Source of the DNA: CAVTWH01 sp963850915 | GTDB lineage: Bacteria; Actinomycetota; Actinomycetes; Mycobacteriales; Micromonosporaceae | NCBI GenBank assembly: GCA_963850915.1 | Contig: CAWKND010000006.1 | Coordinates: 496,001-560,000, forward strand | DNA: 64,000 bases | Reading direction: 5' to 3' | Shown here: in pieces, positions 10,877 through 22,329 of the stretch | Layout of the letters: each line of letters opens with the position of its first letter | Numbering within the stretch: the first letter of the stretch is position 1 | Position numbers and translations under genes: made by a program | Notes under the pieces: model-generated | Told to the model about the DNA's origin: nothing | Seen by the model: only the letters and a program-made list of their open reading frames with translations | The model's database searches: none

Positions 10877-12724
10877 TCACCCCGCGAGGTGGCTCCAGTC
10901 CTTCTCCAACTCGTGCCACGGGCCCTGGGCCACCTGGCGACCGCCGATGATCACGACCGCCCGGTCGGCCCGGGTCAGCGCAGCCCGTTTCGAGGTGGAG
11001 CCGATCACCGTCGAACCGTGCTCGCGCAGTACCCGCCACAGCTCCAACTCGGTCGTCACGTCCAGCGCCGACGAGATGTCGTCGGCGACCAGCAGCTCGG
11101 TGCGGGCGGCGAGTGCCCGGGCCAGCGCCAGCCGCTGCAGCTGCCCGCCGGACAGCCGGATGCCCTTGTGCCCGATCAGCATCGCGAGCCCACCGGCGGA
11201 GGATCCGCTACCGGCCGTGGCCAGGTCGTGCTCCAGTTGGGCGGTGGCCACCGCACCGGCGGCGTCCAGGTCGTGCCCGAGCCGGATGTTGTCCGAGATC
11301 GTGCCGGACAGTACCCGGGGCAGCTGCGCCACGTACCCGACCTGGTTGGGGCGCAGGAACAGCTCCGGCTCGCTGACCGGCTCCCCGTTCCAGCGCAGCT
11401 CGCCGGTGTGGTGCACGATGCCGGCGAGCGCGCGCAGCAGCGAGGACTTGCCGGCGCCGACCGGCCCCACCACGAGTACCAGCTCGCCCCGGCGCACGGT
11501 CAGGTCGAGGTCGCGGATGGCGACCGTACCGTCCTCGTGTACCGCGCTGAAGCCGACCAACTCCAGTACCCGCAGCGGGTGCCGGGCGGGCAGCGCGGGC
11601 GCGGGTGCTGTGCCCGCGGAGATGTCCACGCCGGGTACGTCGACTGAGTAGTCGGCCCGGCCGGCCATCGCCACGGTGCGCTCGGTCCAGACCCGGGCCG
11701 AGGGCATCTGGGAGACCAGGGACGAGGCTGTGTAGGCGAACCAGCGCGCGGAGCCGAGCGTGGCGACCGCGACCAGGGTGGCCCCGGCGGAGAGGTGGCC
11801 GGCGAGGTACAGCGCCCACGCCGCGATCGGGAGCAGCCCGGTCACCACTGCCGGCGTGGAGCGCGACCACACCTGTACCGCGATCTCCCGGCGCTGTCTC
11901 TCCGCCCGTACCCCGTCCAGCCGGGCCAGGTGCTCCAGCACCGGCGCGCTGGCGGCGGCCAGCTTGACGGTGCGTGCGCCGGAGAGCGAGGAGACCAGCG
12001 CCGTGACGAAGGTGGAGCGCGCCGCCACCGTCTGCGCCGCTGCCTTCTGCAGCAGCGGCCCGAACACCGTGGCAGCCAGCCCGGACACCACCATCGTGCT
12101 GACGAAGAACAGCGCGGGGACGATCGTCCGGGTCACCGCGGTCATCGCGATCACCAGGGCGACCGCGATGAACTGGTCGACCAGATTGTCGGCCAGCTCC
12201 ACCACCCGTTCGGTGTTGCCGCCCTGGGCGACGACCTCGGCCGGGGTGTACGCGCTGATGCGGCGCGGCCCGGTCTGCCCATAGACGAGGCGGGTACTGA
12301 TCCGCAGCATCTGGCGTACCCACCACTCCGGGAACCACCTGCCGGTGTAGTACGGGACCGGGATCGCCACCACCAGGCCGGCCGCGATACCGACCGCCGG
12401 CCACAGCACGCCGCCCCGCCCGTCCACCAGATCGGCCCACAGCCAGGGCAGTATCGAGCCGTCCAGGCCGAGGATGCCGCCACAGGCGAATATCAGCACG
12501 GAGAGCAGCCCGAAGCGCGGGTCGTTGACCATCAGCCGGAAGATCTCCCGGAAGGTACGCACGGGCAGCTTCGGCGGCAGCGGCGGCGGGTCGGTCTTGC
12601 CGGGTACGGTGAGCCCCGCCCCGTCGCCGAACGGATCCGCCACCGACTCGGCCGGCTCGGGTGGCACGTCCCGGTCCAGAGTCGCGACCGCCGAGCCGCC
12701 GCGGCCGCCGACGCTCGACGGGAC
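10877..12724 (-). CDS. Tandem ABC exporter, second half (TMD-NBD with degenerate ATP site)
   Basis: About 600 residues. A proline-rich linker (PPEPAESVADPFGDGAG then DPPPLPPKLP) leads into a six-helix membrane domain and a nucleotide-binding domain. Walker A is GPVGAGKSS and the signature is LSGGQLQRLALARALAA. The Walker B region reads LLVADD, with Asp in place of the catalytic Glu, and the H-loop reads VIGSTSK with no His. This is therefore the non-hydrolysing partner site of a heterodimer-type exporter. If separate, a possible start is GTG at 12667. It follows the first half with no stop between them, and the frames differ by one base near 12730, so the original was probably one fused protein of about 1,178 residues. 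Confidence 0.8.
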   Translation of the reverse strand, partial: VPSSVGGRGGSAVATLDRDVPPEPAESVADPFGDGAGLTVPGKTDPPPLPPKLPVRTFREIFRLMVNDPRFGLLSVLIFACGGILGLDGSILPWLWADLVDGRGGVLWPAVGIAAGLVVAIPVPYYTGRWFPEWWVRQMLRISTRLVYGQTGPRRISAYTPAEVVAQGGNTERVVELADNLVDQFIAVALVIAMTAVTRTIVPALFFVSTMVVSGLAATVFGPLLQKAAAQTVAARSTFVTALVSSLSGARTVKLAAASAPVLEHLARLDGVRAERQRREIAVQVWSRSTPAVVTGLLPIAAWALYLAGHLSAGATLVAVATLGSARWFAYTASSLVSQMPSARVWTERTVAMAGRADYSVDVPGVDISAGTAPAPALPARHPLRVLELVGFSAVHEDGTVAIRDLDLTVRRGELVLVVGPVGAGKSSLLRALAGIVHHTGELRWNGEPVSEPELFLRPNQVGYVAQLPRVLSGTISDNIRLGHDLDAAGAVATAQLEHDLATAGSGSSAGGLAMLIGHKGIRLSGGQLQRLALARALAARTELLVADDISSALDVTTELELWRVLREHGSTVIGSTSKRAALTRADRAVVIIGGRQVAQGPWHELEKDWSHLAG

Positions 12725-14414
12725 AGCCGGTGCTGACCGCGAGGTCGCTGCTGGCCAGTAGCTGCGCGAAGCGCTCCGACTCCTGCCGGGGACCGGCCTC
12801 CAGTACCCGGCCGTCGGCGAGTACCACCACCTCGTCACAGCGGCTCACCGAGGAGAGCCGGTGCGCGATGACGATACCGATCCGGTCGCGCAGCAGCCGT
12901 TCGGTGGCCCGCTGCACGAAGCCTTCGGTGACCGGGTCCATCCGGGCGGTCGCCTCGTCGAGGATCACCACGTGCGGGTCGCGGACCAGGATTCGGGCGA
13001 ACGCCACCAGCTGTTCCTGGCCGGCGGAGAGTACGTACCCACCGTCGCCCAGCTTCGTCTCCAGCCCGCCGGGCAACTGCGCCACCCAACCGGACAGGCC
13101 GAGTTCGTCGAGTGCCCGGCCGGCCGGGGCGATCAGTTCGGGGTCGAAGAGCGCGACGTTCTCGGCGAGGGTACCGGCAAGGATCTCGGTACGCTGCGGC
13201 ACGATCGCGACGTGCCGGCGCAGCGCCTCCAGGTCCAGTTCGACCAGGTCGGTACCGCCGAGGAAGACGGTACCGGCGGGCAGCTCGACCGCCCGGGTGA
13301 GTACCTTGCCGAGGGTGGACTTGCCGGAGCCGGTACGCCCGACGACCGCGTACGAGCGTCCCCGGACGAACGTCAGGTCGATGTCGACAAGCGCCGGCTC
13401 CCGCTCGTCGCCGCCATCGGAAGAGCCTGGGTACCGGAAGGTCAGCCCGCGGATGTCGAGCTCCCCGTCGACCGGCTGGGCGCCGCCGACCGGCTCCTGC
13501 GGCGAACCGCGCAGCAGCTGTACCCGCGCCCACGCGCCGAGCGTGTTCTGCAGGTCGGGCAGCATCCGGCTGAGGCTCTCGACGGTGAAGCTGAACGAGA
13601 TCGCCAGCAGCCAGATGGTGGTCAGCCGGGCGGCGTCGAGTCGACCGGTCGCCAGTGCCCAGCCACCACCGATGACGATGACCGCGATGGCCAGCCGCAT
13701 CACACCGGCGGCCACCGTGGCGACGCCAGCCGACAGTTGCCACTGCCGCCGGCCGCGGGCCAGTACCTCGCCGGTGCGCTGAGCCAACTGCTTCATCACG
13801 TACGGCCGGGCCAGGCTGGTACGCACGTCGTCCTGGCCGTGGATGGACTCCTCCATCACCGCCGCCAGATCCGACCAGGCCTCCTCCTCGGCAACCCGGA
13901 TCGGCCCGATGCGCCGGGTCGGCCCGGCCAGCCGGACGGTCAGCGCCGCTGCGATCACCAGCATCACCAGCGCCGCCGGCCACCACACGAACGCCGCGGC
14001 CAGCAGCGCCAGGGCGCCACCGGTCAGGCTCTGCGCCACGCGTACGCCGTGGCCGCGTAGCTCCGAGGCGACCTGGTTGACGTCGCCGTCGATCCGGTCG
14101 AGCAGCTCGCCGACCGGGGTGACCTCCAGCTTCGGCAGATTCTGGCCGAACGCGACCCGGCACAGCCGGCGCCGGATGTCGGCCGACCAGTCGGCGGTCA
14201 GCCGGGCGGTGAGCAGCCCGACAACGAGGTCAGCCAGGGCGGCGACGGCCAGTGCGAGGGCCAGCAGCGCGAACAGCGACTGGGAGCGGTGCACCAGGAC
14301 CGGACCGGCGAACGCGGCGGCGGCCGCCTGGCCGGCGGCGCCGAGCACGATCAGCACGGCCACCAGCGCGCTACGGCGCGGCGAGGTGGCCCACAGATCA
14401 CGGAACAGGCGCAT
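12725..14414 (-). CDS. Tandem ABC exporter, first half (TMD-NBD with intact ATP site)
   Basis: About 563 residues before the frame break. The ATG at 14414 follows a GGGGGACC sequence. A six-helix membrane domain (helices near residues 16-38, 45-70, 125-165 and 240-270) is followed by an ATP-binding domain. Walker A is GRTGSGKSTLG, the signature is LSAGQ, Walker B is HVVILDEATA with catalytic Glu present, and the H-loop is VIAHRLSS. No stop codon is met in this frame near the expected end; homologous coding resumes in the next frame after SSDLAVSTG. A single extra base near 12730 explains this. Likely role: export of a lipid, peptide or drug-like compound. No cargo gene is adjacent. Confidence 0.8.
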
Positions 14415-14578
14415 GGGAGGTCCCCCGGGGTCAGGGTGGCGGAGGCTTCAGCGTGAGCCCTGCGTCCGCTTTCCCTCAACGCATTTATCGGGGCGGTGCG
14501 GGTGTACCGGGCACAGCGTGGCCCGGTTGGGCAGCGTGGCCGGTGGTGCGGTCGGGGCAGCGAAGCGGTGGGCGGCGG

Positions 14579-14802
14579 AGCGGTTGGCGCACGAAGCGGT
14601 GGAGCGGTTGGCGCACGAAGCGGTGGAGCGGTTGGCGCACGAAGCGGTGGAGCGGTTGGCGCACGAAGCGGTGGAGCGGTTGGCGCACGCCAAGCGGTGG
14701 GGCGGGCGGAGCGGTTTGGGCGGGGGAAGCGGCGGAGCGGGTGGTGCGGGCGGAGCGGGTGGTGCGGGCGGAGCGGGTGGTGCGGGCGGAGCTGGTGGGG
14801 CG
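14579..14802. repeat. Two adjacent tandem-repeat arrays (24-bp and 18-bp units)
   Basis: 14579-14689 holds four perfect 24-bp copies of a unit beginning AGCGGTTGGCGCACGAAGCG plus a partial fifth. 14731-14802 holds three perfect 18-bp copies of GGCGGAGCGGGTGGTGCG and one diverged copy, with decayed GAAGCGGTGGGCGG relatives reaching about 14870. Both periods are multiples of three, so frames stay open through them, but the predicted peptides (ERLAHEAV repeats, Gly/Ala or Pro runs) have no start site and look fortuitous. The array lies between the ABC exporter and the lysine-rich mini-gene. The rest of 14415-14928 shows no gene. Confidence 0.85.
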
Positions 14803-14874
14803 GGCGAAGCGGTGGGCGGCGAAGCGGTGGGCGGGCGAAGCGGTGGGGCAGCAGGCAAGCGGTGAGGCAGACGA

Positions 14875-14911
14875 AGAGGGCTGGCCGGCGTCGCCGCCTG
14901 GCCAGCCCTCT
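14875..14911 (-). terminator. Hairpin downstream of the lysine-rich mini-gene
   Basis: The arms AGAGGGCTGGCCGGCG and CGCC-T-GGCCAGCCCTCT pair almost perfectly around a TCGC loop. The hairpin starts 17 bp after the stop codon at 14929. There is no T-run, as is common for actinobacterial terminators. Confidence 0.65.
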
Positions 14912-14928
14912 CGCGAGTTGGGGAAGAG

Positions 14929-14985
14929 CTACTTCTTCTTGCTCTTCTTGTCCTTCTTCTTGTCCTTCTTCGACTTCTTAGCCAT
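14929..14985 (-). CDS. Lysine-rich 18-residue mini-protein
   Basis: The translation is MAKKSKKDKKKDKKSKKK, of which 13 of 18 residues are lysine, followed by TAG. A strong ribosome site (GAGAGGGGA) lies about 6 nt before the ATG, and a GC-rich hairpin follows the stop. Ribosome site, start, short frame and terminator together look like a real transcription unit. The peptide is highly basic, so RNA, DNA, ribosome or membrane-phosphate binding is possible, but no function is known to me. It sits between mutA and the repeat array. Confidence 0.6.
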   Translation of the reverse strand: MAKKSKKDKKKDKKSKKK

Positions 14986-15195
14986 AGGTGTCCCCTCTCG
15001 CTGAGCGAATGGCAACAAAACGCGCCGAGCTGATTCGGCTGCGCGGGCTCACAGAGGAGCAGAACCCGTTGCTGTGGAAGGACAATAGCAGCTTCATTCG
15101 CCGTTTACCACGACGTCTCCCTTTGGTCACCCGAAATCAAGATCCGGGCACCCCAGGTACCGGGGTGAAACCCTTACCGGACAGGGTATCCAGGG

Positions 15196-17125
15196 TCAGG
15201 CGCCGAGCAGATCGAGGCACTCGGCGAGCGCCTCGACGGCGGGTCCGCCGGTGGCGATGTAGCGGTCGATCCGGGGGTACCCGCCCGGCTTGCCGGCCAG
15301 CCACACCGCCTGTGCCAACGGCGCCAGCGTGCTGGCCACCGGCTCGGCCAGCTCGGCATAGCTGGAGTCGTTGCCACACAGGCAGACCAGCTGCGCGCCA
15401 CTGGCCGCCAGGAGTGCCGGCAACTCCGCCGGGTCGGTAACGGGTCCGCTGGCGACGGTGGCGATCCCGCCAGCTGCGAATAGGTTGGCGGCGAAGCTGG
15501 CCCGCGCGGTGTACGCCGCGAGTGGCCCGAGCGTTGCCAGGAACACGGTTGGGCGTACTCCGTTGGCGGCGAGGTACGCGTCGGCGCGGTCCCGCAGCGC
15601 CTCGTACTGTTCGGCGGCGCGGTGTACCGGCAGCCCGCCACTCGGCGGATCGGGTGCTGTGGAACGGATCGGCAGCGACTCGGCGAGGTTGGGGAACTCG
15701 CTCACCCCGGTGACCGGCTCCCGTCGATGGGCCAGGTCGTCGGCGCGCGCGTCCCAGCTCCCGGCCAGCCACCCGCCGACCAGTCCGGAGTCGAGTGCCA
15801 CAGCCATTCCGCCGGCCCGTTCGACTTCGGTGAAGAGTGCCCAGGCGGCCTGGGCGAGCGCTTCGGTACGCGCCTCCACGTACCAGGAGCCGCCGGCCGG
15901 GTCGAGTACCCGCCCCACCCCGACCTCCTCGACGAGTACCGACTGGGTGTTGCGGGCGATCCGGCGGGCGAAGGCGTCCGGCAGGCCGAGGCGGGCGTCG
16001 AACGGCTGTACCGTGATCGCCTGTGCGCCACCGATTCCGGCCGCCACGCAGGCGATCGTGACGCGGAGCATGTTCACCCACGGGTCGCGCGCCGTCATCA
16101 TCACCGACGAGGTGACCGCATGCTGTTGCTGTGCGCCGGATTCGGCCGCCCCACTCGCTTGTGCGACGCGGGCCCAGAGCCTTCGGGCGGCGCGCAGCTT
16201 GGCCACCGTACCGAACTGGTCGGCCGTGGCCGCGTAGCGGAACTCCAGCTGCCCCAACGCCTGCGGGACGCTGAGTCCCGCAGCGGTCAGCGCACGTAGG
16301 TAGGCAACGCCAGCGGCCAGGCGAGAGCGCGAGTTCCTGCGCGTCGGTACCCCCGGCGTCGTGGTACACGGTCGCGTCCACAGTGGCGCACCGCACTCCG
16401 GGTAGCCGCTGGATGCACTGCGCTGCAAGGGTTCCGAGCATGTCGAGGGGGAGTGGTTCGCCGGTACGGGCGCGCCAGCCGAGCGGGTCGGCGCCGAGGT
16501 TGCCGCGTACCCGGGTGCTGTCCACACCACGGGAGTCCAGCAGTGCCGACAGTTCCCGGGCGGCCAGCTCAGTCTGCGCACCCGTGTCCAGCACGACACC
16601 CGCGAAGTCCAGGTGTACCCCGTCGAGTACGTCACCGAGCGCGGCGACCGGGATGCCGGCCGGCCCGAGTACCAGCCACAGCGAGCTGACCCCGTTCTCC
16701 AGATCGGTCAGGATCGCCTCGCGGCTGGCGGCCGGATCCGGGTCGGCGTGCCGCTGCCGGATGTCCCAGCCGTCCGGCGTACTCCCCGTGGCGGTAGCTC
16801 CCCGGGTGAACGGCGCGTGCCCGGGTACGCCGGTCGGGACGGTCGCTGTTTCCCGCGTGTAGAGCGGCGCCAGCCGCAGCCCGTCGCGGGTCACCGTGGA
16901 CAGCACCGCCGGTACCCCCTCAATGGGGGTATCTGAGTCGATGATCCCGGCCTTGCGCAGCACCCCGGCGACCAGCCGCTGCCACTGCTCGTCGGTCGCG
17001 GCCGGAAAGTCGGCCGCCAACCGCAGGTCCCCCAGCTCTCTGAGGTCCGGCTCGGCAGGCAGCGGCTCGGCAGGCAGCGGCTCGGCAGGCAGCGGCTCGG
17101 CAGGCAGGGGCGCGTCGGCCGTCAT
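15196..17125 (-). pseudogene. mutA: Methylmalonyl-CoA mutase small subunit, one frameshift
   Basis: The coding sequence runs from the ATG at 17125 to a stop at 15196 but changes frame once near 16320. There the block QELALS should continue into LAAGVAYLRALTAAGLSVPQ; one extra C in TCGCCTGG explains the shift. The corrected protein is about 642 residues, normal for the beta subunit. The barrel keeps IARNTQSVLVEEVGVGRVLDPAGGSWYVE-type motifs. The C-terminal flavodoxin-like domain lacks the DxHxxG cobalamin motif, as expected for the non-catalytic subunit. The N-terminus has a PLPAE repeat. It shares its leaderless start context with mutB, supporting co-expression. An assembly error is more likely than a true null. 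Confidence 0.88.
17051..17110. repeat. 15-bp tandem repeat in the mutA 5' end
   Basis: Four copies of CTCGGCAGGCAGCGG (the last one base different) encode (PLPAE)4 near the mutA N-terminus. Confidence 0.9.
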
Positions 17126-17137
17126 GAACGGATGTTA
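17126..17137 (-). promoter_or_regulatory. Leaderless -10 box of mutA
   Basis: TAACAT (17132-17137, minus strand) followed by CCGTTC and ATG. It is identical over 15 bases to the mutB start region. Confidence 0.6.
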
Positions 17138-17360
17138 GGCCGTCCCGCTCGAGGTGCGCCGTGATCGCGCTTACTCCCGCCCAGCGATCCGGTCGAGGCC
17201 GACCGCCGTGGCCCGGTCTGGCGTCGGGAGCCGCCTGGCCGCCAGACCCGAATCCGGCCCAGCCGGGCAACCGGCCGGCCAGACCCAGCCGGTCAGGCGG
17301 AGCGCGCTGTGGCCTGGGTCACACGAGGACATCCGATGGAACAGAGGGAACGATCTGTGA

Positions 17361-17381
17361 CTTGAGCTAGACACGCTCAAT
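17361..17381 (+). promoter_or_regulatory. HAIR element (HspR operator) upstream of lon
   Basis: CTTGAGC-N7-GCTCAAT, 38 bp before the lon ATG. The HspR-associated inverted repeat consensus is CTTGAGT-N7-ACTCAAG; arm length and 7-nt spacer match, with one change per arm. HspR-HAIR control of lon is known in Streptomyces. This site implies heat-shock or misfolding-induced expression here. Confidence 0.8.
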
Positions 17382-17418
17382 CTGACTGAGCCGCTCACTC
17401 GATGATGGCAGGTGTTTG

Positions 17419-19783
<2,365 letters not shown>

Positions 19784-19799
19784 GGTGATGGTTGCGCGG

Positions 19800-19866
19800 C
19801 AAGATCGGGGCGAGATTGGCGGATGTGCAGTGACACTGCACATCCAACGATCTCGCCCCGATCTTG
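19800..19866. terminator. 67-nt dyad element after lon
   Basis: Perfect 17-bp outer arms (CAAGATCGGGGCGAGAT at 19800-19816 and its complement at 19850-19866) enclose a 4-nt mismatch and a perfect 12-bp inner stem (GGATGTGCAGTG, 19821-19832, paired with 19834-19845). It lies 16 bp after the lon stop and before zur. It may act as a terminator or belong to an intergenic repeat family. Confidence 0.65.
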
Positions 19867-19945
19867 TCCGATGCTCGCCGGACGGCCGGAGTCGTAGACT
19901 CGCAATCCGATCGGTTGGGCGCGGTGGAGCGGTGCGGGAGGGAGA

Positions 19946-20362
19946 ATGGTGACGGTGGCCGACGCGGTACCCGGTGCCACCCGCAACACCCGCCAGCGGG
20001 CGGAGGTACTCGCGCTGCTGGCCGGTACCGACGACTTCCGCAGTGCCCAGCAACTCCACGCCGACCTGCGCGCGCACGGTGCCCAGGTCGGCCTGACCAC
20101 GGTGTACCGCACGCTGCAGCTGCTCGCCGAGGCCGGCGAGGTGGACCAGATGCGGATGCCGGCGGGGGAGCAGCTCTACCGCCGCTGCGGTCGTGGCCGG
20201 CACCACCATCACCTGGTCTGCCGGGGCTGTGGCCGGACCGTGGAGTTGGAGGGCCCGGACGTCGAGCGCTGGGCCGAGCAGCAGGCCGCCGAGCACGGCT
20301 TCACCGACATCGACCATACGGTGGAGATCTTCGGTACCTGCGCCGCCTGCGCCACCAGCTAA
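19946..20362 (+). CDS. zur: Fur-family zinc uptake regulator Zur
   Basis: A 138-residue Fur-family protein. A winged helix (QVGLTTVYRTLQLLAEAGEVD) is followed by a dimerisation domain with the metal-binding run RHHHHLVCRGCG and a second pair FGTCAAC; these supply the structural CxxC zinc sites. In actinobacteria this layout and a neighbouring znu operon indicate Zur, a repressor that binds DNA when zinc is plentiful. A strong ribosome site (GGGAGGGAGA) precedes the ATG. The next operon carries a matching operator. Confidence 0.9.
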   Translation: MVTVADAVPGATRNTRQRAEVLALLAGTDDFRSAQQLHADLRAHGAQVGLTTVYRTLQLLAEAGEVDQMRMPAGEQLYRRCGRGRHHHHLVCRGCGRTVELEGPDVERWAEQQAAEHGFTDIDHTVEIFGTCAACATS

Positions 20363-20423
20363 CCCGCGCCCGGCCTCGATTCGAGAACCAATGCCGTCCG
20401 TACCCATGCTGATTTCTGCATTT

Positions 20424-20450
20424 GATAACGACAACGGTTTTCGTTAACGT
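20424..20450 (+). promoter_or_regulatory. Candidate Zur box overlapping a leaderless -10 of znuA
   Basis: GATAACGA-N9-TCGTTAAC (20424-20448) is an inverted repeat with 7 of 8 arm bases matching. TAACGT (20445-20450) is a -10 hexamer 7 nt before the GTG at 20458. Zur-Zn bound here would block the promoter. Confidence 0.7.
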
Positions 20451-20457
20451 CGCTTGC

Positions 20458-21393
20458 GTGACGACAGCGACTCGCATCCGCTCCCTCGCCGCCCTGCTCG
20501 GCGCGGGGCTGGCCGTCCTGGTGAGCGTCGCGGGCTGTAGCACCGCGCCGGCCCACCCGGTCGGCGGCGACGGTTCGGTGATCACTGTGGTGGCCGCCGA
20601 GAACTTCTGGGGCAGCCTGGCCGCGCAGCTCGGCGGCGACCGGGTGAAGGTCACCACCATCATCGACAACCCGGATGCCGACCCGCACGACTACGAGGCC
20701 ACGGCGGCCGACGGTCGGGCCATCGCGCTGGCCGGGCTGACCCTGGTGAACGGGGTCGGCTACGACACCTGGGCGGGCAAGCTCACCGCCGCCAGCCCGG
20801 ACAAACACCGGGTCGACCTGGTGGTGGGCGACATCGTCGGGGCGAAGCCGGGGGACAACCCACACCGCTGGTACAACCCGGACGACGTGCGTACCGTCCT
20901 GGACCGGATCACCGCCGGGTACAAGCAGCTCGCCCCGGCCGCCGCCGGCTACTTCGACCAGCAGCACGCCACCGTGCTGGGTACCAACCTGAAGAGCTAC
21001 TTCGCGACCATCGACCAGATCCGGGCGGCCTACGCGGGTACCCCGGTCGGCGCCTCTGAATCGATCTTCGCGATGCTAGCGCCGGCACTCGGCCTGAACC
21101 TGATCACGCCGCCGTCGTTCCTCACCGCGATCAGCGAGGGGAACGACCCGACCGTGGCCGACAAGGCCACCATCGACGCGCAGCTCAGGAACAAGCAGCT
21201 GAAGGTCTACGTCTACAACACCCAGAACGCGACCCCCGACGTGCAGGCCCAGGTGGACGCGGCGCGGGCCGCGGGCATTCCGGTCAGCACGATCACCGAG
21301 ACACTGGTACCGGCCGGCGCCTCCTTCCAGGACTGGCAGGTCGCCCAGTTGACCGCGCTGCGCCAGGCGCTGGCCACCGCGACCGGAAAGTAG
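20458..21393 (+). CDS. znuA: Zinc ABC transporter substrate-binding lipoprotein
   Basis: A 311-residue cluster A-I metal-binding protein. The GTG at 20458 gives a short lipoprotein signal (RSLAALLGAGLAVLVSVAGC) with lipobox VAGC. Metal-ligand regions are NPDADPHDYE and NPHRWYNPDD, a third contact region near ASESIFAML, and a C-terminal acidic/His-poor lobe. The long His-rich loop of some ZnuA proteins is missing, as in many actinobacterial forms. The Zur box and adjacent zur favour zinc over manganese. It is anchored outside the membrane and delivers the ion to the permeases. Confidence 0.9.
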   Translation: MTTATRIRSLAALLGAGLAVLVSVAGCSTAPAHPVGGDGSVITVVAAENFWGSLAAQLGGDRVKVTTIIDNPDADPHDYEATAADGRAIALAGLTLVNGVGYDTWAGKLTAASPDKHRVDLVVGDIVGAKPGDNPHRWYNPDDVRTVLDRITAGYKQLAPAAAGYFDQQHATVLGTNLKSYFATIDQIRAAYAGTPVGASESIFAMLAPALGLNLITPPSFLTAISEGNDPTVADKATIDAQLRNKQLKVYVYNTQNATPDVQAQVDAARAAGIPVSTITETLVPAGASFQDWQVAQLTALRQALATATGK

Positions 21394-21400
21394 CTGTTTC

Positions 21401-22329
21401 ATGCCAACGCTGCGGCACACCGCCCCGGACAATGACCAGGTGACCCGACCTGTGCCGGACCCCCCGATCCTCGCTGAGCTGCGGGGCGCCACGGCGGTAC
21501 TGGGTGGTCGCACCATCTGGGCGAACGTCGACGCCACCGTGTCGGCCGGCGAGTTCGTGGCCATCCTCGGCCCCAATGGCGTCGGCAAGTCCACTCTGCT
21601 CAAAGCGGTCCTCGGGCTGGTACCGGTGGCCGCCGGCACGGTACGGCTGCTGGGTCGGGTGCCCGGCCAGGCCAACCAGGAGATCGGCTACCTGCCACAG
21701 CGGCGCAGCTTCGACCCGGCTCTGCGGGTACGCGGCGTGGACGTGGTACGCCTCGGGCTGGACGGGCACCGCTGGGGCATCCCCCTGCCCGGTCGCCGGT
21801 CCCGGGCGGCAAACCAGTGGGTCGCCGAACTCGTCGACCTGGTCGGCGCCACCGCCTACGCGCACCGTCCGATCGGCCAGCTCTCCGGCGGCGAACAGCA
21901 GCGGCTGCTGATTGCACAGGCGCTTGCCCGGCATCCGAGGCTGCTGCTGCTCGACGAGCCACTGGACAGTCTCGACCTGCCCAACCAGGCGGCGGTCGCG
22001 GCGCTCATCGGTGAGATCTGCCGTACCGAGCAGATCGCCGTGATGATCGTCGCGCACGACGTGAACCCGATCCTGCCCTACCTCGACCGGGTGATCTACC
22101 TGGGACAGGGCGGCGCGGTCAGCGGTACCCCCGCCGAGGTGATCACCGCCGAAACGCTCAGCAAGCTGTACGGCACGCCCATCGAAGTGCTGTCCACAAC
22201 GGACGGTCGGCTGGTCGTCGTCGGCCAGCCCGAGGCGCCGGCCCACCACAGCGACCGGCACGACCCCGGCGCCAGCGCGACCGGCCACGGCGCGGGCGGG
22301 CACGGGCCGCGGGCGGGCACGGGCACTGA
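21401..22329 (+). CDS. znuC: Zinc ABC transporter ATP-binding protein (C-terminal frame disturbed)
   Basis: About 300 residues. Walker A is GPNGVGKSTLL, the signature is LSGGEQQRLLIAQAL, Walker B is LLLLDEPLDSLD and the H-loop is MIVAHDVNP. It powers the two permeases that follow. The frame has no stop at the expected place and runs open to 24079; however TGA at 22327-22329 overlaps the next ATG (TGATG) in another frame. One base appears to be missing in the GC-rich segment around 22290-22320. The tail is His/Gly-rich (HHSDRHD, GHGAGGHG), which may bind zinc. I end the gene at the overlapping TGA. Confidence 0.85.

Noticed and set aside
13843..14865. Plus-strand open frame with ERLAHEAV and GGA repeats
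   Set aside because: It is antisense to the ABC exporter for most of its length and then passes through 24-bp and 18-bp tandem repeats whose periods keep any frame open. No ribosome site.
14579..14870. Possible CRISPR array
   Set aside because: The repeats are directly adjacent without unique spacers, and there are no cas genes.
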